Assembly (NCBI GenBank): GCA_914767715.1
Contig: OU612072.1
Span: 16,740,001-16,804,000 of the forward strand
Direction: 5' to 3'
Length of the DNA: 64,000 nucleotides
Origin: Membranipora membranacea
Taxonomy: Eukaryota > Bryozoa > Gymnolaemata > Cheilostomatida > Membraniporidae
The notes beneath the pieces were generated by a model. It saw only the letters and a list, made by a program, of their open reading frames with translations. It searched no databases and was not told the DNA's origin. This document shows positions 59,401 through 64,000 of this stretch, one piece after another (positions within the stretch are counted from its first letter, which is position 1; every line of letters begins with the position of its first letter). The translations under genes and the position numbers were made by a program.

Positions 59401-60598
59401 AGTAAACTTGTGGCTGCCACCTAAAATATCCAGGCAGTTAACAGTTATCACAACTTGAAACAATTTGTGCCACAAGCGTTAGAGTGAACTCATCTAGCCT
59501 CCTCTCAGCAGCCCAATTTTTCCGCTGAGACAAGGCTACTAAACTCACCAAGTATGCTTTTTTCGGGGACAGGTTTTATCTGAATGGCAGATATTTAAAG
59601 CTACAATACAATCACTCACTCTTTCATTCAATAGTGAATAAGGCTGGTAATGAGCACAGCACAGACATAATCTAAATATTATAGAGCAATAACTAGATAC
59701 CTACCTTTTGGGCAATTGATATTTTCAGGTAAGCATATCATACAAAAGGTTTTATAGCATTCAGGACAACCAATTGCTAGCTCCTGATCTTTGTGTACAG
59801 AACAGAATCTCTTCTCTAGTTTCTTCATAGCCCTTCTGTAGACAGCAATCTCCACTACATTATGTTCAGGATTAAGCTCAAAATGAGGCTAAAAAATGCA
59901 ACCGTGGTTTGGATTGAAGAACAAAGATTTTCTATGGTGCGTAAAGTAAAATTAAGATCAAAATCATAGAATGATAATCATTGGATAACCATCTTGACCA
60001 GATTATTCTTTAGGATGTGGTGATTGCAAACTTTCATGTCTATATTGAGATAACATCACTCACCCCGGAGTGGTTGTCACAGAATACATTGTTACAGTCA
60101 TAACAATACATGTCAGCAGTAATCTTATCTTTCTCATTCTTTTTCTTACAAACATGACAGAGAATTATCTCCTCTTCTGCTTTTTTGCTTGAGGCTGATG
60201 GGATGTTCACAACAGTCTCAGCAGTGACTGATCTACAACACGTAGAATGGCAATTGCAAAAGGACAGCAGAGTACAAAGAGACAGTAAATGAGTAGCAAT
60301 CGACCTTGTTGATGGAGATATTTTTCAGTGATATTTTACTTGCAATCAGAATGAGAAGCTAAAGTACAGCTAGGTTTGTAAATAAATTTATTAGATTATA
60401 ACAATAGACCAAGGTTTACCTGCATGTTTTACAAGGAAACACTTGAGTTGACACTTCAGAGAGGGTCAGTAGACACTTGGTACAGATTGTATGAGAACAG
60501 GGTAGTAGTTTTATATCACAGCTGAGAAAAGTATCAAACTCCATACAGATAAAACACTGAGCTTCAGCCTCGCCCGATGTCATCAGAGCGGTAGCCAT
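56452..60598 (-). CDS. TRIM-like protein 3: RING, two B-boxes, coiled coil, beta-propeller
   Basis: Eight in-phase exons: 60598-60420, 60232-60064, 59888-59705, 59420-59224, 58973-58803, 58229-58118, 57717-56896, 56591-56452, giving 657 aa with no stop or frameshift. RING, B-box and coiled-coil ligands and lengths match the other copies. Exon 3 is the most diverged (HKDQELAIGCPECYKTFC followed by MICLPENINC). Introns 2 and 3 are unlike those of copies 1 and 2: intron 2 is only 175 bp against about 1 kb, and intron 3 lacks the tRNA-like insertion. Exon 8 and the 3' flank are nearly those of copy 1, while the upstream region matches copy 2, so the gene is mosaic. The propeller loop reads HKTFIKSGRYVFSLAA. 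Role as for TRIM-1. Confidence 0.85.
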
Positions 60599-62547
60599 TC
60601 CTCAGTACAGGAACACCTGCTGGTGAAAATAAGGGATCGGACATATTTTGATGCAGCTTCGAAATACACTCTGATCAGGTCCATGGCTATATCATAACCT
60701 TTCCTAACACAACTCACCTGACCCTGACATCGGATCCTAGAATATGGCCACACCGACCTGGCTGGGCCGCTCATCTGACCCCAAGTTTTATAATAAACAG
60801 CCGATTCCATTCATTAATCTATTCATAATAATAAATCATGATATTAGATGATGAATGTTTATTGACACTGAGAATTTTGGTGGGATACGAATAGACAGTC
60901 AATCATCAATTCAATTCAACAGTAGGGATCAGAAGCTTAGCATTAAATTGTATTAGCCAAGTGTGATTGGAAACAATCAAAGGGTGTCAACAAACCAATC
61001 AAACTGAGGCGGCATTTACTCAAAATTTTAGCCCTCCTACTAATCTGCGATTTTCTCTTGTTCTAAGTCAGCAAGAGCTCCCTAGTTTTTTTCACCATAA
61101 ATTCCAGCTGTGTCTGTTGAAGCTTAATAAAATTGATCTCACTCAGACATAATGCATCATTGATATACAGGCAGCTGATTAGGGTGATGTCGTGTGGATT
61201 AAAAGTGGAATATTTATGTCATGCTTAATCCAATCAGAGAGAATTCCCCCTGATCAAATATACATGCACCTTGAATGTTTGATGAGATGAATCATAACAA
61301 ACAAAATCCACAGCCAGCATTCAAGATGACGATCACGACCGAAGTTGGCATATCTTGGTTAACTGCTTTTAGTAATCTGCTTTTATGTATCTAGTAATCT
61401 GCTTGTAAACTCCTCCAAAACCCATTCAATTCAATTTTGAGGGCCCGAAATTGCTTTCTAGGCTTTGGCGGCCGGGACTCCGCCCAAACCCCGTTGGTGG
61501 GACATTCAACGCTCCCCAAATCCCCAGCTCAGTTTGCTCAGGCGCTTTGCGCCCTCGGTGTGCACAGGGTAGTTAAAGTTGGCAGGGTCACAATCGAAAG
61601 CTAGAAATTCCCCCTGCCTGATCATAACTGATTCCAACAGTAATTCTCAGCCAGTTGTGAAGATTATAATCTAATGCACTTTACCATACCGTTTCCCATT
61701 GGGATAGCATTAAATGATCATTTGCCAAGATCTTACGATGCAAATATGGAGCGAAATATGATGAGCATACTATCTAACTAATTAATAAAACAAAACTAAG
61801 AGATAGGTGATTGCTCTATTAATGTTGCATAGATAATCAGGCACCTGGATCGTGTCAACCAGTCATTTACAGCCAGAAATAATTCAGAAATACCTAAGAG
61901 ATCTCACCTGCACAACTTGTCACTAGCAGAGCTTTGAACAAAATGGTCGACAGTTGCTAAGATGCAAATCCCGCAAGCAGTTTCATTATTAATTACTATT
62001 GCCCAGCACTGGGATGTGATATATGATATTGTAGTCTCAGTTTAACTGTTATTGAGGCAGCATTTTTCTATTGATTTAGCTAATGTAAGTTTGCCAATAC
62101 AAATCAATAATTGCACATATAAATATCAATGCAAGGACAACAATGAGGTCCCAGCAATTTTGTTTTATTGACACACAAAGCTGAATATTTGAACAATTTA
62201 ATGAATAACAAAAAACGCTAGGCTCAGTAAAGGAAGCTATCAGTTGTATTTGAAGCTCATTATTATACAGGTTTCAACAAGAACATAAACAGATTTTAAT
62301 TCTTATAATATGACTGACATGTCTCGCAATCACTGTGATTGATATTATAGATAAGATGTTTGAATTTTCAACATGCAGCTAATTTAATTTTTGTATACTT
62401 CTATACAATGTTCAGGTGCAGGTTCTGTGATCTTGCAGCCTTATGAACTCTCAGCTCAGCGAGCCTTTGTTTCAGGTCAACAAGCCCTAAACATATCAAA
62501 AAAGTATTCCTGAACAGCATAATGCCTTTGATAATAATGGTTACGTT
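60599..62547. other. Upstream region of TRIM-3, paralogous to 34212-37199
   Basis: No gene is seen. It is the empty-site partner for the piggyBac-like and Harbinger-like MITEs of the TRIM-2 block. Confidence 0.6.
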
Positions 62548-62696
62548 CTACAACGGATCATGATCGCCCTTCTTGTATTTAATCAGCATGACTCCGGGTT
62601 TGTGATAATGATAGAGTATTCTCTCTTCTATTTTATTGACAGCGGGTAAAGTCAGCACCACTGCTTCGTGTTTCACCATACTGTGTACATTTAAAC
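62548..62696 (-). pseudogene. MRPL4: MRPL4 copy 3, last exon only
   Basis: The last exon (GLNVHSMVKHEAVVLTLP to the stop, 49 codons) is intact with its CATTTTCAG acceptor. Block similarity ends at about 62985, inside the preceding intron, where unrelated sequence begins, and no upstream MRPL4 exon follows within the window. It is probably a truncated copy, although distant exons beyond 64000 cannot be excluded. Confidence 0.7.
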
Positions 62697-62989
62697 CTGA
62701 AAATGGTAGAAAAAACCCTTAGAAAAAAGCTGATCAACGGCAGCAAGTAATCAAAATATGTTACTTATTTTTGCAGAATATTTTGATTTTATATCTATTT
62801 ATGGTTTCATTTACAGAATATGGACAGGACTTAACTTACCGAAGCTGCGCTTGGCTCCAAAAGGGCGAAAATTAGCATAGAAATAAAAGTGTTATAGTGT
62901 TAAAATAAATATCACTAATGGCAAAGCTAAGGAAAAAATTGCCCATGTAATTTGGGAGCATTTGAGAAACATACCGGCAAGAATTTTCT

Positions 62990-63465
62990 GAGCTCTTATA
63001 TATGCCTCAATTTGGAGTTGCCCTCTCTCCAGTTTGGTACTTTTAACCCAAGCTGCATATGAAAAACCTGCTGAAAGAAGGTTATATCGAAAACCGCTTA
63101 TGTTGGGATAAAAATGGTTTTTGATTCAGAGTCTGCACCATTGAAAACCCTGTGACAGGGTTTCCAAATCATTGGAGGCTTGAATGTTGATAAATCTTAA
63201 ATTTTAGTGACGAAACTCAAGACAGATTCTGCCAAATTGTCCGCAAAACAGGCAGAAAATGCTATATTTGACTATCCAAATACTACAATTATTTCCCAAA
63301 CTATGTCCATATGAGTTTTCACTGTTGCAGATTCTGAATCAAACTGTCTATAATTTAGACAGCAATTAGATGTAACAATGACGCAACAGACAGTGTGGGT
63401 GTAAGAGCGATTCAGATGTCAAAATGCAAATATTGTAATTTCTAAACATGACAACGGGAGCTTTA
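62990..63465. other. Unassigned noncoding stretch
   Basis: Nothing is recognised. It lies between the end of block similarity and the LINE fragment and may be LINE 3' untranslated sequence. Confidence 0.3.
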
Positions 63466-63530
63466 TAAGTAATGGGAAAAAAAAAAAGAAGAAAAAAAAA
63501 AAGTGTGTTACAGCGGTGGGGTTTATTTAT

Positions 63531-64000
63531 TTATTCTGTTTTTAAAAACGAGTACTTTGCCACATCGGTATTTACAGCATTTTTAATCACACTTATTCTG
63601 GTGCTATATTTGGAGTTAACAGTTGTATTAAATGATTCTGTATCAACAGTAGCCTTGCCAGTCAAGATGCGATTATGTAGGTTTGTGTCAATTTGACAAC
63701 GCCGTTCTAGGAGGGTGCTCCAATTTTTATCTATCATGAGTTGTGTAATATGATCTTTCTTTCTGAGGCGATAGGCCCAGCTAAAGGCTTTCCTGTTTAC
63801 ATTTTTAAGGTGACCAGATGTGGCAAGCATATTCTAGGATGGGTCTACAGATTGTCTTGTACGCAACAGTTCTAGTCCGAGTTTTAGCCTTTTTTAATGA
63901 GCACATCAACATGTACAGTGATCTGTTGGCTTTTTTACATGTTTCGACAGTGTGTGCTTTAAAAGAAAGATGATTGTCAAGTACCACTCCCAAGTATTTG
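63531..64000 (-). mobile_element. LINE reverse transcriptase C-terminus, running off the window
   Basis: Two overlapping minus-strand frames encode the end of a LINE reverse transcriptase: 63993-63805 (MGVVLDNHLSFKAHTVETCK, KTICRPILEYACHIWSP) and 63830-63531 (KAFSWAYRLRKKDHITQLM). GVVLDNxLSFKxH is the usual segment after the catalytic domain. A one-base shift separates them. The catalytic part would lie beyond 64000. It differs from the two LINEs at 23131 and 25603. Confidence 0.75.

Noticed and set aside
63472-63696. Lysine-rich plus-strand frame with a hydrophobic middle
   Set aside because: It starts in an A-rich tract and lies opposite the LINE reverse transcriptase fragment.
1-64000. 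CRISPR arrays, operons or bacterial signals
   Set aside because: No regularly spaced repeats are seen, and genes have spliceosomal introns.

Overview
The window looks like animal nuclear DNA. It is AT-rich, its genes are split by short GT-AG introns, and it is full of eukaryotic transposons (P-like, hAT, piggyBac, Harbinger and Tc1/mariner-type elements, LINEs and a DIRS-type element). My best guess is a sponge, because P-type transposases, DIRS elements and expanded TRIM-like genes of this kind sit together in sponge genomes. That is inference, not proof.

The left end (1-8650) holds a three-exon plus-strand gene joining a C2H2 zinc finger to a transposase-tail-like domain. Tail to tail with it lies a six-exon P-element-like transposase gene on the minus strand with one frameshift. 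A 1.8-kb element with ~310-bp inverted termini (8650-10455) then interrupts the remains of a DIRS-type retrotransposon (10456-12560).

The rest is a set of repeated blocks. The core block, read on the minus strand, is a broken mitochondrial ribosomal protein L4 (MRPL4) gene, then a complete TRIM-like gene (RING, two B-boxes, coiled coil, beta-propeller). The TRIM-like copies are TRIM-1 (13921-18987), TRIM-2 (29208-34211) and TRIM-3 (56452-60598), plus a relic that keeps only the last exon (46535-46674). All three full copies resolve into eight exons with matching phases (661, 656 and 657 aa), including a short last exon that a simple open-frame scan misses. MRPL4 remnants accompany each block (20588-22540, 37515-42250, 62548-62696), and the two longer ones are disabled in different ways. 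A LINE lies beside the first two blocks. A fuller DIRS copy (about 49465-54700) lies beside TRIM-3, as the shorter one lies beside TRIM-1.

Comparing the blocks gives natural 'empty sites' that date and classify several insertions: a TTAA-flanked piggyBac-like MITE, a TTA-flanked Harbinger-like MITE, a TA-flanked mariner-like MITE and several hAT-like MITEs with 8-bp duplications, one nested inside its own family. The blocks are mosaic: TRIM-3 resembles TRIM-1 at its 3' end and TRIM-2 at its 5' end, with a different middle. This points to gene conversion or unequal exchange. A small hairpin motif with changed but still pairing stems recurs four times (plus one decayed paralogue) next to G/C-rich tracts, mostly between DIRS reading frames; it is the least explained signal here.
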